From an uncultured Verrucomicrobiota bacterium (GTDB lineage: Bacteria > Verrucomicrobiota > Kiritimatiellia > CAIQIC01 > Lenti-01), in contig CALMBO010000026.1 in NCBI GenBank assembly GCA_937860055.1, forward strand, positions 124,001-188,000: DNA of 64,000 bases, in the 5' to 3' direction. Below the pieces are notes generated by a model that was not told the origin of the DNA, ran no database searches, and saw only the letters and a list, made by a program, of their open reading frames with translations. Made by a program: the position numbers and the translations under genes. Position 1 is the stretch's first letter. Every line of letters starts with the position of its first letter. Below are positions 8,498 through 17,937 of the stretch, in pieces.

Positions 8498-9400
8498 ATG
8501 CACGATGGAAGAATGGTTCGCGGGATCGTGGCCGGGATGGCGGTTTGGGGCGCCGTCCTGTCGGCGGCCCTGGCGGCGCCGGGGCCGGAGGAGGGGGTGC
8601 GGTTTTTGCAGGACTACAGCGGGACCGGGCGGCTGGGATTCTTCGCGAACGCGCAGGACGAGCTGCAGGAGGAGCGCTATGTCACCGAGGGGGCGATGAC
8701 GCTGGATTTCGACGTGGTTTCGTTCCTGGAGCGGTGGTCGGTCCACACGCGGTTCATGCTGCTGGCCGACCTGGGGACGTCCGTGGCCGAGAACCTTCCG
8801 TTTTCGCCGAAGGAGACGGTGTACGAATTCAGCCCGTTTGGCGAGTACCAGCGGGGGACGTGGCTGGCGCGGTTCGGGTGGAACCACGCCTGCCAGCACC
8901 TGATCTACAAGGACAATGACGAGCCGTGGTACACGGTGGAGGGGAGCAACCTGCCGCCGGACGTGTACTACAACCGGATTTTCGCGGGGGTCGGGCGGCG
9001 GGAAAGCCGGCCGGAAATCCTGCGGGAGGCATTCTTCGGGGCGGAACCGGCGCGGCCGCGCGTGGTCTGGTACCTGGAGGCGGGCGGCTATCTCCGGTCG
9101 CTGCCGGGCATGGACGGCGAATCGCTCCATGGCGGCAACGACTGGGTCGCCGACGGGACGGCGGAGCTGCGCCTGCTGCTGCACGGGGCGAAGCGGTGGC
9201 TGCTTTTCGCCACGAGCCGCACGCAGGTCCTGCTGGACACCGGAGACGAACTCTACGCGCGGGAGCTGGTGCAGCTGGAGGCGGTGTTCGACAGCCAGGG
9301 ATTCGGATCCTCCGTCTATGCGGGATGGCATGCATTCGACGAGCATCCGCGCGACAGCAAGGAGGGCCTCGTCGAACTGGGGGCGGAGTTCTATTTTTAA
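8498..9400 (+). CDS. Exported protein of unknown function, probable outer-membrane protein
   Basis: A 300-residue protein with an N-terminal signal peptide (hydrophobic stretch about residues 6-26, A-L-A-A-P cleavage region). The mature part is rich in aromatic residues in alternating patterns and ends in E-L-G-A-E-F-Y-F, a terminal aromatic that is common in outer-membrane beta-barrels. I do not recognise the family. AAAAGGAAC lies before both an in-frame GTG at 8492 (overlapping the previous stop as GTGA) and the ATG at 8498; either could be the start. It follows the DUF3187 gene directly, so the two may form a pair in the outer membrane. Confidence 0.65.
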   Translation: MHDGRMVRGIVAGMAVWGAVLSAALAAPGPEEGVRFLQDYSGTGRLGFFANAQDELQEERYVTEGAMTLDFDVVSFLERWSVHTRFMLLADLGTSVAENLPFSPKETVYEFSPFGEYQRGTWLARFGWNHACQHLIYKDNDEPWYTVEGSNLPPDVYYNRIFAGVGRRESRPEILREAFFGAEPARPRVVWYLEAGGYLRSLPGMDGESLHGGNDWVADGTAELRLLLHGAKRWLLFATSRTQVLLDTGDELYARELVQLEAVFDSQGFGSSVYAGWHAFDEHPRDSKEGLVELGAEFYF

Positions 9401-9430
9401 CGGAGAAGGACACAACCAGAAGGCAGCGCG

Positions 9431-10057
9431 ATGAAGACATTGCCGCATTTGCTCGAGAACAACCGTCGTTGGGCCGCTGGCCTCCTGCGAACCGATCCGG
9501 GCTTTTTCCGACGTTTGGCCGGGCAGCAAGCCCCCCAGTTCCTGTGGATCGGATGTGCGGACAGCCGGGTTCCCGCGAACGAAATCGTCGGCCTGATGCC
9601 TGGCGAACTCTTCGTCCATCGCAACGTGGCAAACCTGGTGGTGCATTCAGACATGAACTGCCTTGCAACGATCCAGTACGCGGTCGAAGCCCTGAGAGTC
9701 CGGCACATCATCGTATGCGGCCATTATGGCTGCGGCGGCGTGAAGGCGGCCATGGAGCGGTGTCCGCATGGATTGGTGGACAATTGGCTGGGGCACGTGC
9801 GCGACTTGTCGCGGCGGCGGCGCGCGGAGTTGGACGCCCTGCCGGATGCCGCCACGAGGTTCGACCGGCTTTGCGAGATGAACGTCGAGGAACAGGTGTT
9901 GAATGTCGGCCGCACCACGCCCGTGCAGGATGCCTGGGAGAGGGGGCAGCCGCTGGCGATTCACGGCTGGATCTACCGGATTTCAGACGGGCTGTTGCGC
10001 GACATGGAAATCACCGTGCAGTCCGACAATGAATTGCGCAACCTGGAAGGCGGCTGA
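9431..10057 (+). CDS. Beta-class carbonic anhydrase
   Basis: A 208-residue zinc enzyme that interconverts CO2 and bicarbonate. Zinc ligands are visible as Cys42, His98 and Cys101, with the Asp44-Arg46 dyad in C-A-D-S-R-V-P. The block R-N-V-A-N-L-V (64-70) and C-G-H-Y-G-C-G-G (96-103) are typical of plant-type beta-carbonic anhydrases. No signal peptide is seen, so it is cytoplasmic. It begins 30 bp after the outer-membrane protein gene and may be read through from it. It ends 15 bp from the convergent nucleotidyltransferase gene, with no clear terminator between. Confidence 0.95.
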   Translation: MKTLPHLLENNRRWAAGLLRTDPGFFRRLAGQQAPQFLWIGCADSRVPANEIVGLMPGELFVHRNVANLVVHSDMNCLATIQYAVEALRVRHIIVCGHYGCGGVKAAMERCPHGLVDNWLGHVRDLSRRRRAELDALPDAATRFDRLCEMNVEEQVLNVGRTTPVQDAWERGQPLAIHGWIYRISDGLLRDMEITVQSDNELRNLEGG

Positions 10058-10072
10058 GCGTTCGCGCCAGCT

Positions 10073-11407
10073 TTACCGCGCCGGCGGAGGCGGTATCGCG
10101 GCCAGCAGGGCCGTCTTGTCGAAAACCCCTTCGAGCTGGCGGTCGTAGAGATCCTGGAGGATCTTTGCGAAAGAGGGGCCGGGGACGTGGCCGAGCGCGA
10201 TGAGATCGCGGCCGGTGACGAGGGGCGGAGGCAGGACGGGTTCGGCGGCGAACCGGGCTTTTTCCACCTTCAGGAAATCGTAGACGTCGAGAATGGCGTG
10301 GGAGGAGACGCAATCGAGGCGGTGGAGCTCGAGCTCGTCATCGAAGGTGGGCGCGCCGAGGAGGCGGCGGAGCTTGGACTTGCGCATTCTCGGGGCGTCG
10401 GCCATGCGCATGTGGCCGGCGATGATGGCGCAGACCTCGTCGACGAGGGCGTTGGGCGCGCGGAGGCGTTCGAGGATGCCGCGGGCCATGTCGGCGCCGA
10501 CGGCGGCATGGCATTCGAAGCGCCAGCGCTGCGTGCCGTCGGGCAGCGTGGCGAACTGCGCGGTGGGCGGCTTGCCGACGTCGTGCAGGAGCACGGACAG
10601 CGCGAGGCGCAGGGAAGGATTCGGCGGCATGGCGTCGAGCATGAGCTTCGTGTGAGTGAAGACATCGCCCTCGGGATGGAATTCGGGCGGCTGCTCGACG
10701 CCGGCCATGGCGTCGATTCCGGGAAGGATTTCCTTCAGGAGACCCGAATCGCGCAGGAGCTGGAGGGCTTCGCCGGCCCTGGGGGACTCAGTCAGAAGGC
10801 GGAACAACTCGTCGCGGATGCGTTCGGCGCTGATGCGGCGGATATGCGGCGCCAGTTTTTGAATGGCGGTGAACGTGGCGGGATCGATGGCGAACCCGAG
10901 GGCGGAGGCGAAGCGGATGGCGCGCAGCATGCGGAGATGGTCCTCGCCAAAGCGGACGGCCGGCTCGCCGATGGCGCGGATCACGCGGGCCTGCAGGTCG
11001 GCCTGTCCGCCGACGAAGTCGCGGATTTCGCCGGTGGACGGATCGAGGAAGAGGGCGTTGATGGTGAAGTCGCGCCGCAGGGCATCTTCGCGGGCGTCGG
11101 TGAAGGCGATGGCGCCGGGATGGCGCCCGTCGACATAAGGCGAGTCGGCGCGGTAGGTGGCGACTTCGACGGGCGCGCCCTCCTCGGGCACGACCGCGAT
11201 GATGCCGAAGGCCTTGCCGATGGCGAGGGTCTTGGGGAAGAGGGCTTCGATGCGGTCGGGAAGGGCATCGGTGGCGATGTCCCAGTCCTTGGGTTCGCGC
11301 CCGAGGAGAAGGTCCCGGACGCATCCGCCGACGAGCAGGGCCTCGTGTCCGTCTTGGCGGAGGGTTTCAAGGATGCGCAACGGCGCGGCTGGAACGGGGG
11401 TGTTCAA
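10073..11407 (-). CDS. CCA tRNA nucleotidyltransferase / poly(A) polymerase family protein with HD domain
   Basis: A 444-residue class II nucleotidyltransferase. The N-terminal catalytic domain shows G-G-C-V-R-D-L-L-L-G and the D-W-D-I-A-T metal-binding Asp pair, followed by R-R-D-F-T-I-N-A-L and the R-x-x-R-A-I-R-F-A segment (about residues 155-170). An HD domain (L-L-H-D-V-G-K-P, about residue 266) follows, as in CCA enzymes with phosphohydrolase activity. It most probably adds or repairs the 3' CCA end of tRNAs; a poly(A) polymerase role cannot be excluded. The start is a TTG at 11407 overlapping the exonuclease stop as TTGA, so translation is likely coupled. Confidence 0.88.
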   Translation of the reverse strand: MNTPVPAAPLRILETLRQDGHEALLVGGCVRDLLLGREPKDWDIATDALPDRIEALFPKTLAIGKAFGIIAVVPEEGAPVEVATYRADSPYVDGRHPGAIAFTDAREDALRRDFTINALFLDPSTGEIRDFVGGQADLQARVIRAIGEPAVRFGEDHLRMLRAIRFASALGFAIDPATFTAIQKLAPHIRRISAERIRDELFRLLTESPRAGEALQLLRDSGLLKEILPGIDAMAGVEQPPEFHPEGDVFTHTKLMLDAMPPNPSLRLALSVLLHDVGKPPTAQFATLPDGTQRWRFECHAAVGADMARGILERLRAPNALVDEVCAIIAGHMRMADAPRMRKSKLRRLLGAPTFDDELELHRLDCVSSHAILDVYDFLKVEKARFAAEPVLPPPLVTGRDLIALGHVPGPSFAKILQDLYDRQLEGVFDKTALLAAIPPPPAR

Positions 11408-12174
11408 TCCCGGATGTCCGCGTAAAGGGGGCAGTGGTCGGACGGTTTGGGACGCGTGCGGGGGACGATGTCGATGGCGGCGGCGGCGGACTGGTTCGCC
11501 AAGGGCTTGGTGGCGAGGACGTAGTCGACGCGCCAGCCGCGCTTCTGGTCGGGGTTGAACGGCGCGCGGTAGTCGTAGAACGAATAGTCGATGAGATCCG
11601 GATTGTGCTTGCGGAAGAGATCGGTGAAGCCGAATGAAACCACGTCCTCGAAGGCGTCGCGGACGGCCTGGTGGTAGCAGACGTGGTCCTTCTTGGTTTC
11701 AGGGCTGGAGACGTCGATGGGGTGGCGGGCGACATTGAGGTCGCCGCACCAGAGCAGGGGCGTGGCGGGGGTGAAATGCTTCTCGAAGTATTTCTTCAGG
11801 CGCGCGAACCATTCGAGCTTGTAGGCATACATGGGATGGTCGATTTCGCGGCCCTGCGGGACGTAGGTGTTCACGACGTGGAGCCTGCCGAAGCGGGCAT
11901 GGGCCAGGCGGGTGGGGTCGGAGGGTTCGGAGTCGAGGCCGAAGGAGATTTCATCGGCGGGCTTCTTCGAGACGATGGCGACGCCGTTGTAGGATTTTTC
12001 CCCCTTGAACGCGACCTGCCAGCCGGCCATGCGGAAGGCATCGGCGGGGAACTCCGCGTCCTGCGCCTTGGTTTCCTGGAGGCAGAGGACGTCGGGGGAG
12101 TTGTCCGCGAGCCATCGGAGGACGGCATCGAGCCGGGAACGGACGGAATTGCAGTTGAAGGTGGCGATTCTCAT
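11404..12174 (-). CDS. xth: Exodeoxyribonuclease III (AP endonuclease)
   Basis: A 256-residue EEP-superfamily nuclease for base excision repair, cutting DNA at abasic sites and degrading 3' ends. The N-terminus M-R-I-A-T-F-N-C-N-S-V-R and L-C-L-Q-E-T-K carry the metal-binding Asn and Glu. G-D-L-N-V-A, W-R-V-D-Y-V-L-A and the final S-D-H-C-P-L segment hold the catalytic Asp, Asn and His residues. Length and motif order are normal for the ExoA/Xth subfamily. It is the first gene of a two-gene operon with the nucleotidyltransferase. Confidence 0.93.
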   Translation of the reverse strand: MRIATFNCNSVRSRLDAVLRWLADNSPDVLCLQETKAQDAEFPADAFRMAGWQVAFKGEKSYNGVAIVSKKPADEISFGLDSEPSDPTRLAHARFGRLHVVNTYVPQGREIDHPMYAYKLEWFARLKKYFEKHFTPATPLLWCGDLNVARHPIDVSSPETKKDHVCYHQAVRDAFEDVVSFGFTDLFRKHNPDLIDYSFYDYRAPFNPDQKRGWRVDYVLATKPLANQSAAAAIDIVPRTRPKPSDHCPLYADIRD

Positions 12175-12263
12175 GGCGGGGGAATCCTACCATGCCACCG
12201 TTCCTGCCACAACCTGCAGATGGCAGGCGCGGCCGTGCGAAAGGCCTGCCGGGAGGCCGGAAC

Positions 12264-13778
12264 CTACTTCATCGCCTTTTCCAGCTGTTTGTCGGCGGCA
12301 ACGCCGAGGTCGCGGGCCTGCTGGTAGAAGCGGCGGGCCTGCTTGAGATCGATGGGATCGACGAGCGCGTAGAGCTGGGCGAGGTTGTAGTAGTATTCGC
12401 CGCCGACGTTCCGGTCGAGCTTGATGGCCTTCAAGAGGGTTTCCCGGGCTTCCTCGTAGAAGCCCGCACCCATCATGGCGGCGCCGAGGGTGGCATGGAT
12501 TTCCGCATTGCGCGGATTGCTCTTGGCCAGGTCGATGAGCATCGCGGCGGCCTCGGGATAGCGCTGCAGGCGGATCAGGGCGATGCCTTCGATGAGGACG
12601 AGGTTCATGTCGGTCGGGAAGGCCTTGCGGGCTTCCTGGACGGTGGCGAGGGCGGCATCGTTGTCGCCTTCCTGCAGGAGCTGGCGGACGTAGTCGGAGG
12701 CGAGCATTCCCTGCGGGACGGGCCTGGGCGGAACGGTTGCGGCGACCGGGGAGGAGGCGAGTCCTGCCTTGGGCTCTTCCGTTGACGGCTCCTTCGCGGC
12801 GGTCTTGGCCTTTTCCTCCCTGCGACCGGTCTTTTCGGGACCGGCTTCGTGCGGGAGGGCGGCGACCTGCTTTCCGGCTCCGGCCTGTTCCTTGCGGGCC
12901 TTCTGGAGATCCTGTTCGGCCTTGGCCAGCTTTTCTCCGGCCTGCCGGGCCTTGAGTTCGGCCTGGTCGGCACGGACCTCCGCGCCGTCGAGTTCGCCAT
13001 CCAAGGTCTTGATTTCCTGGTTGAGGCGTTCGTTCTGGGCGCGAAGTTCGTTGGCCTGGGCTTCCATCTCGTTGAGGGCCTGGTCGAGCTGCTTCTTGGA
13101 CTCGAGGTCCTTCTGGAGGGCCTGGATCCGTTCCTCCTTGGCGGCCAGTTCGGCGCGAAGGCCTTCGGTGGAGGCCTGTTCGCCGCGGGCGCGGTCGGCC
13201 AACTGCCGGTTGGCGGCTTCGAGGTCCTTGCGAAGCTTGTCGTTTTCGGCGGTGACGGCATCCAGCTCGTTCTGGATGGTGTCGAACTCGGCAATTTCAG
13301 CCTCGAGGCTGGCGATGCGGCTCTTGAGGTAATCCAGTTCGACGGAGGACGCGGTGGCGGTGGCCGGTTCCACTGCGGAAGGGGTCGGCCTGGCCGGTTC
13401 AGGCCGGGCCTCTTCGGGCAGCGGTTCCAATTCCGGCGGTTCCTCCATCTGTCCGCCGCCCTTGCGTCTCTCGATGTCGGCGATCTGGTTGTCGCAATAG
13501 GCCTTGCGATACTGGATGACGCGAGGTTCCCAGCCGGGGAAATCCGTGGCGAGCTGGAGATAGTAGCCGCGCGCGGCCTGGTATTGGGAAAGGGCTTCGT
13601 CCAGGCGGCCGGCATCGAGGCTTTGATCGGCCTGGACGAGGTTCACATACGCCTCGGTCTGGATTTGCGCGGGATCGGTCGGGGCGGCCTGCGCCCGGCC
13701 GGCGGAGAATCCGCAGGCGCAGGCGAGAAGAAGGGCGGCGGCGATCCGGTCCATCGGCGTGGGGCTCTTTTTTTTCAC
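12264..13778 (-). CDS. Exported coiled-coil and TPR protein
   Basis: A 504-residue protein with a signal peptide (A-L-L-L-A-C-A-C-G-F-S-A-G-R-A-Q-A). A short N-terminal helical repeat region is followed by a Pro/Glu-rich linker, a long coiled coil (about residues 145-300, with regular Leu/Glu/Lys/Gln heptads), a second linker and a C-terminal TPR array (about residues 350-500). The start is placed at the GTG at 13778 because AAGGA sits 6 bp upstream; an in-frame ATG at 13793 overlaps that ribosome-binding site. This architecture suggests a scaffold in the periplasm or at the outer membrane. No enzymatic domain is visible. It is downstream of argG with a 45-bp gap, but a functional link is not evident. 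Confidence 0.75.
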   Translation of the reverse strand: MKKKSPTPMDRIAAALLLACACGFSAGRAQAAPTDPAQIQTEAYVNLVQADQSLDAGRLDEALSQYQAARGYYLQLATDFPGWEPRVIQYRKAYCDNQIADIERRKGGGQMEEPPELEPLPEEARPEPARPTPSAVEPATATASSVELDYLKSRIASLEAEIAEFDTIQNELDAVTAENDKLRKDLEAANRQLADRARGEQASTEGLRAELAAKEERIQALQKDLESKKQLDQALNEMEAQANELRAQNERLNQEIKTLDGELDGAEVRADQAELKARQAGEKLAKAEQDLQKARKEQAGAGKQVAALPHEAGPEKTGRREEKAKTAAKEPSTEEPKAGLASSPVAATVPPRPVPQGMLASDYVRQLLQEGDNDAALATVQEARKAFPTDMNLVLIEGIALIRLQRYPEAAAMLIDLAKSNPRNAEIHATLGAAMMGAGFYEEARETLLKAIKLDRNVGGEYYYNLAQLYALVDPIDLKQARRFYQQARDLGVAADKQLEKAMK

Positions 13779-13823
13779 GGGTTTTCCTTCCATCCGGGGG
13801 CTGGGGATCGGGGCGGATCGATG

Positions 13824-15047
13824 TCAGGCCTTGCCGTGGACCTTGGCCGCGACCTTGAGGCGCAGGGCGTTGAGCCGGATGAATCCGGTGGCGTCGTCCT
13901 GGTTGTAGGCCTTGGTCGGGTCGGCATCCATGGTGGCGATCTGCGGGTTGTAGAGCGAAAGGCGGCTCTTGCGGCCGGCGACATAGAGGCCGCCCTTGAA
14001 GAGCTTGACGCGGACGGTGCCGGTGACATGCTTCTGGGTATTGTCGATCAGCGCCTGCAGGGCCCGCCGCTCGGGGGCGAACCAGAAGCCGTTGTAGACC
14101 ATCTCGGCATAGCGCGGGATGAGGCCGTCGCGCAGGTGCATCGTGTCGCGGTCCATCGTCAGCGATTCCATCTGGCGGTGGGCGAACTGCAGGACGGTGC
14201 CGCCGGGGGTTTCGTAGACGCCGCGGCTCTTCATGCCGACGAAGCGGTTCTCGACCATGTCCACGCGGCCCACGCCATGCTTGCCGGCGACGGCGTTGAG
14301 CTTGCGCATGACGTCGAGCGGCGACAGCTTCCTGCCGTCGACGGCGACGCAATCGCCGCGCTTGAACTCGAGCTCGACGTATCCGGGGCGGTCCGGCGCG
14401 TCCTCGGGGGCGACGGACAGGCGGAACATGTCCTTGTTCTTCGGCGCGAACGCGTCGAGCCACGGATCCTCGAGGATGCCGGCCTCGTAGGAGATGTGGA
14501 GCAGGTTGCGGTCCATGGAATAGGGCTTCTTGGCGGACGCCTGCACGTTGATCCGGTGCTTCGCGCAATAGGCGATCATTTCGGCCCGGCCGGGGAACAG
14601 GTTGCGGTAGGCCTCGATGCGCCAGGGCGCGATGACCTGGAGGTCGGGCGCGAGGGCGGCGGCGGCCAGTTCGAAGCGGACCTGGTCGTTGCCCTTGCCG
14701 GTGGCGCCATGGGCGATGGCGACCGCACCTTCCTTCCTGGCGATCTCGACCATGCGCTTGGCGATGAGCGGGCGCGCGATGGACGTGCCGAGGAAGTACT
14801 GCCCTTCGTAGATGGCGTTGGCGCGCATCATCGGGAAAATGAAGTCCTTGGCGAATTCGGCCTGCAGGTCGTCGATGTAGATCTTGCTCGCGCCGGTGGC
14901 CAGCGCCTTCTTTTTCAGGCCCTTGAGTTCCTCGCCCTGGCCGACGTCGGCGGCGAACGCGATGATCTCCGCCTTGTAGTTCTCCTTGAGCCATTTCAAG
15001 ATGACCGAGGTGTCCAAGCCGCCCGAATATGCCAATACGATTTTCAT
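13824..15047 (-). CDS. argG: Argininosuccinate synthase
   Basis: A 407-residue enzyme that joins citrulline and aspartate with ATP to give argininosuccinate in arginine synthesis. The ATP pyrophosphatase loop A-Y-S-G-G-L-D-T-S is at residues 6-14, followed by [14 protein letters not shown] and the Y-S-M-D-R-N-L segment. The ATG at 15047 is chosen because AAGGATGGAGAG precedes it and the protein then begins [10 protein letters not shown] as usual. No other arginine genes are near. It may share a transcript with the coiled-coil/TPR gene downstream. Confidence 0.97.
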   Translation of the reverse strand: MKIVLAYSGGLDTSVILKWLKENYKAEIIAFAADVGQGEELKGLKKKALATGASKIYIDDLQAEFAKDFIFPMMRANAIYEGQYFLGTSIARPLIAKRMVEIARKEGAVAIAHGATGKGNDQVRFELAAAALAPDLQVIAPWRIEAYRNLFPGRAEMIAYCAKHRINVQASAKKPYSMDRNLLHISYEAGILEDPWLDAFAPKNKDMFRLSVAPEDAPDRPGYVELEFKRGDCVAVDGRKLSPLDVMRKLNAVAGKHGVGRVDMVENRFVGMKSRGVYETPGGTVLQFAHRQMESLTMDRDTMHLRDGLIPRYAEMVYNGFWFAPERRALQALIDNTQKHVTGTVRVKLFKGGLYVAGRKSRLSLYNPQIATMDADPTKAYNQDDATGFIRLNALRLKVAAKVHGKA

Positions 15048-15167
15048 CTCTCCATCCTTAGGATTGCGTTTTCGACGATGCGCCATGAAAAGCGCGAAAC
15101 GGGGATAATAGGAGGTTCCGGCCGGAATGCAAGCGGGGGAAAGGCCCTCTTCGCCCATTGGAAGGGC

Positions 15168-15196
15168 TTGCGCGCGGCATCCGGGCGGGATAAAGT
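15168..15196 (+). promoter_or_regulatory. Sigma70-type promoter for serA-like gene
   Basis: TTGCGC (15168-15173), 17-bp spacer, TAAAGT (15191-15196). It lies 37 bp before the start codon at 15233, in the divergent gap with argG. Confidence 0.6.
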
Positions 15197-15232
15197 GCCT
15201 GGATCCAAATAGAAAAGAGAAAAGGAAAAGAG

Positions 15233-16174
15233 ATGAAAAAGGTACTGATTCCGACGGCGCTGGATTCCGTGGCCAAGGAGATCCTGGAAGCCCATGGCGG
15301 CTACAAAGTGGTGCAGATTCCCAAGGCCGACATCCTCCAGTTCGCCAAGGAGAACCCCGATCTCCACGCGCTGATCGTCCGCAGCGAGAAGGTCACGGCG
15401 GAAATCATCGACGCGGCGCCCAACTTGAAGGTGATCGTGCGCGCCGGCGCCGGCTACAACACGATCGACATCGCCCATGCCCGCGCGAAGGGGGTGGACG
15501 TGATGAACACCCCCGGCGCCAATTCCAACGGCGTCGCCGAGGAAGTGGTGGCCCTGATGCTGGCCGACGCGCGCAAGCTGATCGCGGCCGACGCCTCCTG
15601 CCGGGCCGGCGCGTGGGAGAAGACGGCCTTCATGGGCACCGAAGTCACGGGCAAGACGATCGGCATCGTGGGTCTGGGCCACATCGGCCGGCTGGTGGTC
15701 AAGCGCCTGTCCGGGTTCGAGCCGACCTTCCTGGGCTTCGATCCGGGAACGACGCCGCGGCAGGCTGCGGAACTGGGCGTCAAACTGGTTTCGCTCGACG
15801 AACTGTTCTCCCAGTCGGACTACGTCACCCTGCACCTGCCCGAGACCGCCGAGACCAAGGGCATGATCAACCGCGCGTTGCTGGGCCAGATGAAGCCGGG
15901 CGCCACGCTGATCAACTGCGCCCGCGCGGGCATCGTCAACGAAGCCGACCTGCGCGCCGTCAAGGCCGAGAAGAAGCTGCGCTTCCTGAACGACGTCTAC
16001 GCCAAGGACGAGGAAGGCCCGAAGAGCGTGGCGGACATCGCCGACATCATGGTGCCGCACCTGGGCGCCAGCACGCGCGAGGCGAATTTCAAGGCTGCCG
16101 AACTGGCCGCCCGGGAGCTGATCGATCTCGATGAAAAGGGCATCGACAAGGCGGTCGTGAACAAGGCGAAGTAG
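15233..16174 (+). CDS. serA: D-3-phosphoglycerate dehydrogenase-like 2-hydroxyacid dehydrogenase (no ACT domain)
   Basis: A 313-residue NAD-dependent D-2-hydroxyacid dehydrogenase. The Rossmann fold motif G-L-G-H-I-G-R is near residues 147-153. The catalytic Arg lies in [10 protein letters not shown] and the catalytic His in [10 protein letters not shown]. The last block matches phosphoglycerate dehydrogenases best, so the likely reaction is oxidation of 3-phosphoglycerate in serine synthesis. It lacks the C-terminal regulatory ACT domain of long SerA, so serine feedback through that domain is not expected. Other short D-hydroxyacid dehydrogenases remain possible. A promoter lies just upstream and a very strong terminator just downstream, so it is monocistronic. 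Confidence 0.82.
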   Translation: MKKVLIPTALDSVAKEILEAHGGYKVVQIPKADILQFAKENPDLHALIVRSEKVTAEIIDAAPNLKVIVRAGAGYNTIDIAHARAKGVDVMNTPGANSNGVAEEVVALMLADARKLIAADASCRAGAWEKTAFMGTEVTGKTIGIVGLGHIGRLVVKRLSGFEPTFLGFDPGTTPRQAAELGVKLVSLDELFSQSDYVTLHLPETAETKGMINRALLGQMKPGATLINCARAGIVNEADLRAVKAEKKLRFLNDVYAKDEEGPKSVADIADIMVPHLGASTREANFKAAELAARELIDLDEKGIDKAVVNKAK

Positions 16175-16206
16175 GCGCGAACTCCGCACCGACGCCTTGC
16201 GGCATG

Positions 16207-16248
16207 CCACGCCGTGGAAACGGGATTTCCACGGCGTGGATTTTTTTT
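16207..16248 (+). terminator. Strong intrinsic terminator after serA-like gene
   Basis: A perfect 14-bp stem, CCACGCCGTGGAAA (16207-16220) with its complement (16226-16239), loop CGGGA, then eight T (16241-16248). Confidence 0.95.
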
Positions 16249-16301
16249 GAGGAGGGGCGGTCGCCGCCGGTGTTTTTCCGGGCGGGAGGGGCGATCCGGC
16301 T

Positions 16302-16331
16302 TTGACAGGGGCGGCGGGCCCGGGGCATAGT
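16302..16331 (+). promoter_or_regulatory. Sigma70-type promoter for the NSS transporter
   Basis: TTGACA (16302-16307), 18-bp spacer, CATAGT (16326-16331). The start codon is at 16354, with a GAGGAGG ribosome-binding site between. Confidence 0.65.
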
Positions 16332-16353
16332 GGAGTCCGAGGAGGACGCGTGC

Positions 16354-17937
16354 ATGGCCGTTGACAAGCGCGAGCACTGGGGCACCCGGATCGGCGCCAT
16401 CCTGGCGGTGACGGGCAGCGCGGTGGGGCTGGGCAATTTTCTGCGGTTTCCGGGGCAGGCGGCAAAATATGGAGGCGGCGCCTTCCTGATCCCGTATCTG
16501 GTGGCCTTTTTGGTCGTGGGGCTCCCGATGGCATGGGCGGAGTGGGCCCTGGGCCGCTATGGCGGCGCGCGCGGGCACAACTCGTCGCCGGGCATTTTCC
16601 GGACGCTGCTGGGATCGCGCAAGGGGGCCTATGTGGGCATGCTGGGCACGCTGATGCCGGTGATGATCTACATGTACTATCTTTCGGTCGAGGCCTGGTG
16701 CCTGGCCTATGCGTGGGACTATCTCACGGGCCATTTTGCACGGCTGGGAACGGACCTGGCGGCCATCGAGAACCAATTCCTTGGCTTTGTCGGGGCCGGG
16801 CAGGACGGCATCCTGTTCGGCGGCGCGGGGGTGTCTCGGATGCTGGTCTTCCTCGGGTTCTGCTTCCTCACAAACACGGTCCTGATCTACCGGGGGGTGA
16901 ACCGGGGCATCGAGCGCTTCTGCAACCTGGCGATGCCGTTGCTGATCGTGTGCGCGCTGATCGTGCTGGCGCGCGTGCTGACCTTGCCGGCCCATCCGGC
17001 GCATCCGGAGCAAACGGTGGCGAACGGGCTGGGCTACATGTGGAATCCGGTGAAGCCGGGGCAGACCTTGTGGGGCGTGCTGTCGAACCCGGAGGTATGG
17101 ATGGCGGCGACGGGCCAGATTTTCTTCAGCCTGTCGGTGGGCTTCGGGCTGATCCTGACCTACGCGAGCTATCTCAAGCCGGACGACGACGTGGCGCTGA
17201 GCGGATTGACCGCCTGCGCCGGCAACGAATTCTGCGAGGTGGTTCTGGGGGGGATGATCGCGATTCCGGCGGCGTTCGTGTTCCTCGGGCCCTCCGTGGT
17301 GCAGAGTCCGCCCGGCACGTTCGGCATGGGATTCGTCACGCTGCCGAATGTGTTCAACCAGATGCCGCTGGGTTCGTTTTTCGGGTTCCTGTTCTTCTTC
17401 CTGCTCTTTCTCGCGGCCATCACCAGTTCGCTGTCGATGCTGCAGCCGTCGATCGCCCTGCTGGAGGAGGGGTTGAAGATCGGCCGCAGGGCGTCGGTCT
17501 CCATCCTGGCCTTCATCACGGGCACGGGCTGCCTGTTCGTGGCCTACTTCTCGAAGGGTTTCACGGCGCTGGACACGCTTGATTTCTGGATGGCCAACTT
17601 CTTCATCTTCATTTTCGCCACGATCCAGTCGGTCGTCTTCGCCTGGGTGCTGGGGATCGACCGGGGGATGGCGGAACTGCGGCGGGGGGCGGAGATCCGG
17701 CTGCCGCGGATCCTGCCTTTCGTGCTGAAGTATGTTTCGCCGACCTATCTGCTGGCGATCTTCTGCCTGTGGGCCTGGAAGAACCTGCCCGAGCGCTGGG
17801 AGGCCATCGTGCACCCGCCGGCGGACGGGCCGCCGGTGGTCTTGTTCTCGGTGCTGTTGATCCTGGCGGTCGGGGTCTTCTTCGCCCTGATCGTGAACGT
17901 TGCCAACAAGTCCTGGGACAAGGAGAAGCCGTCATGA
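16354..17937 (+). CDS. Sodium-dependent transporter, neurotransmitter:sodium symporter (NSS/SNF) family
   Basis: A 527-residue inner-membrane transporter with about 12 membrane segments. The N-terminal family signature is clear: W-G-T-R-I-G-A-I-L-A, A-V-G-L-G-N-F-L-R-F-P and the G-G-G-A-F-L-I-P-Y stretch that binds sodium and substrate in LeuT-type proteins. Substrates of bacterial members are usually amino acids such as leucine, alanine, tyrosine or methionine; which one applies here is not shown. GGAGG 8 bp before the ATG at 16354 decides the start. The stop overlaps the start of a 49-residue membrane protein as ATGA, which makes a two-component transporter of the MetP-MetS type likely. Confidence 0.92.
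   Translation: MAVDKREHWGTRIGAILAVTGSAVGLGNFLRFPGQAAKYGGGAFLIPYLVAFLVVGLPMAWAEWALGRYGGARGHNSSPGIFRTLLGSRKGAYVGMLGTLMPVMIYMYYLSVEAWCLAYAWDYLTGHFARLGTDLAAIENQFLGFVGAGQDGILFGGAGVSRMLVFLGFCFLTNTVLIYRGVNRGIERFCNLAMPLLIVCALIVLARVLTLPAHPAHPEQTVANGLGYMWNPVKPGQTLWGVLSNPEVWMAATGQIFFSLSVGFGLILTYASYLKPDDDVALSGLTACAGNEFCEVVLGGMIAIPAAFVFLGPSVVQSPPGTFGMGFVTLPNVFNQMPLGSFFGFLFFFLLFLAAITSSLSMLQPSIALLEEGLKIGRRASVSILAFITGTGCLFVAYFSKGFTALDTLDFWMANFFIFIFATIQSVVFAWVLGIDRGMAELRRGAEIRLPRILPFVLKYVSPTYLLAIFCLWAWKNLPERWEAIVHPPADGPPVVLFSVLLILAVGVFFALIVNVANKSWDKEKPS

Noticed and set aside
5198..9400. Very long open frames antisense to real genes, such as across 5198-9400, 48071-52060 and 54954-58223
   Set aside because: Their translations are low-complexity Arg/Gly/Ala/Asp-rich sequence with no recognisable domain except where they coincide with a true gene; they are by-products of high GC content.
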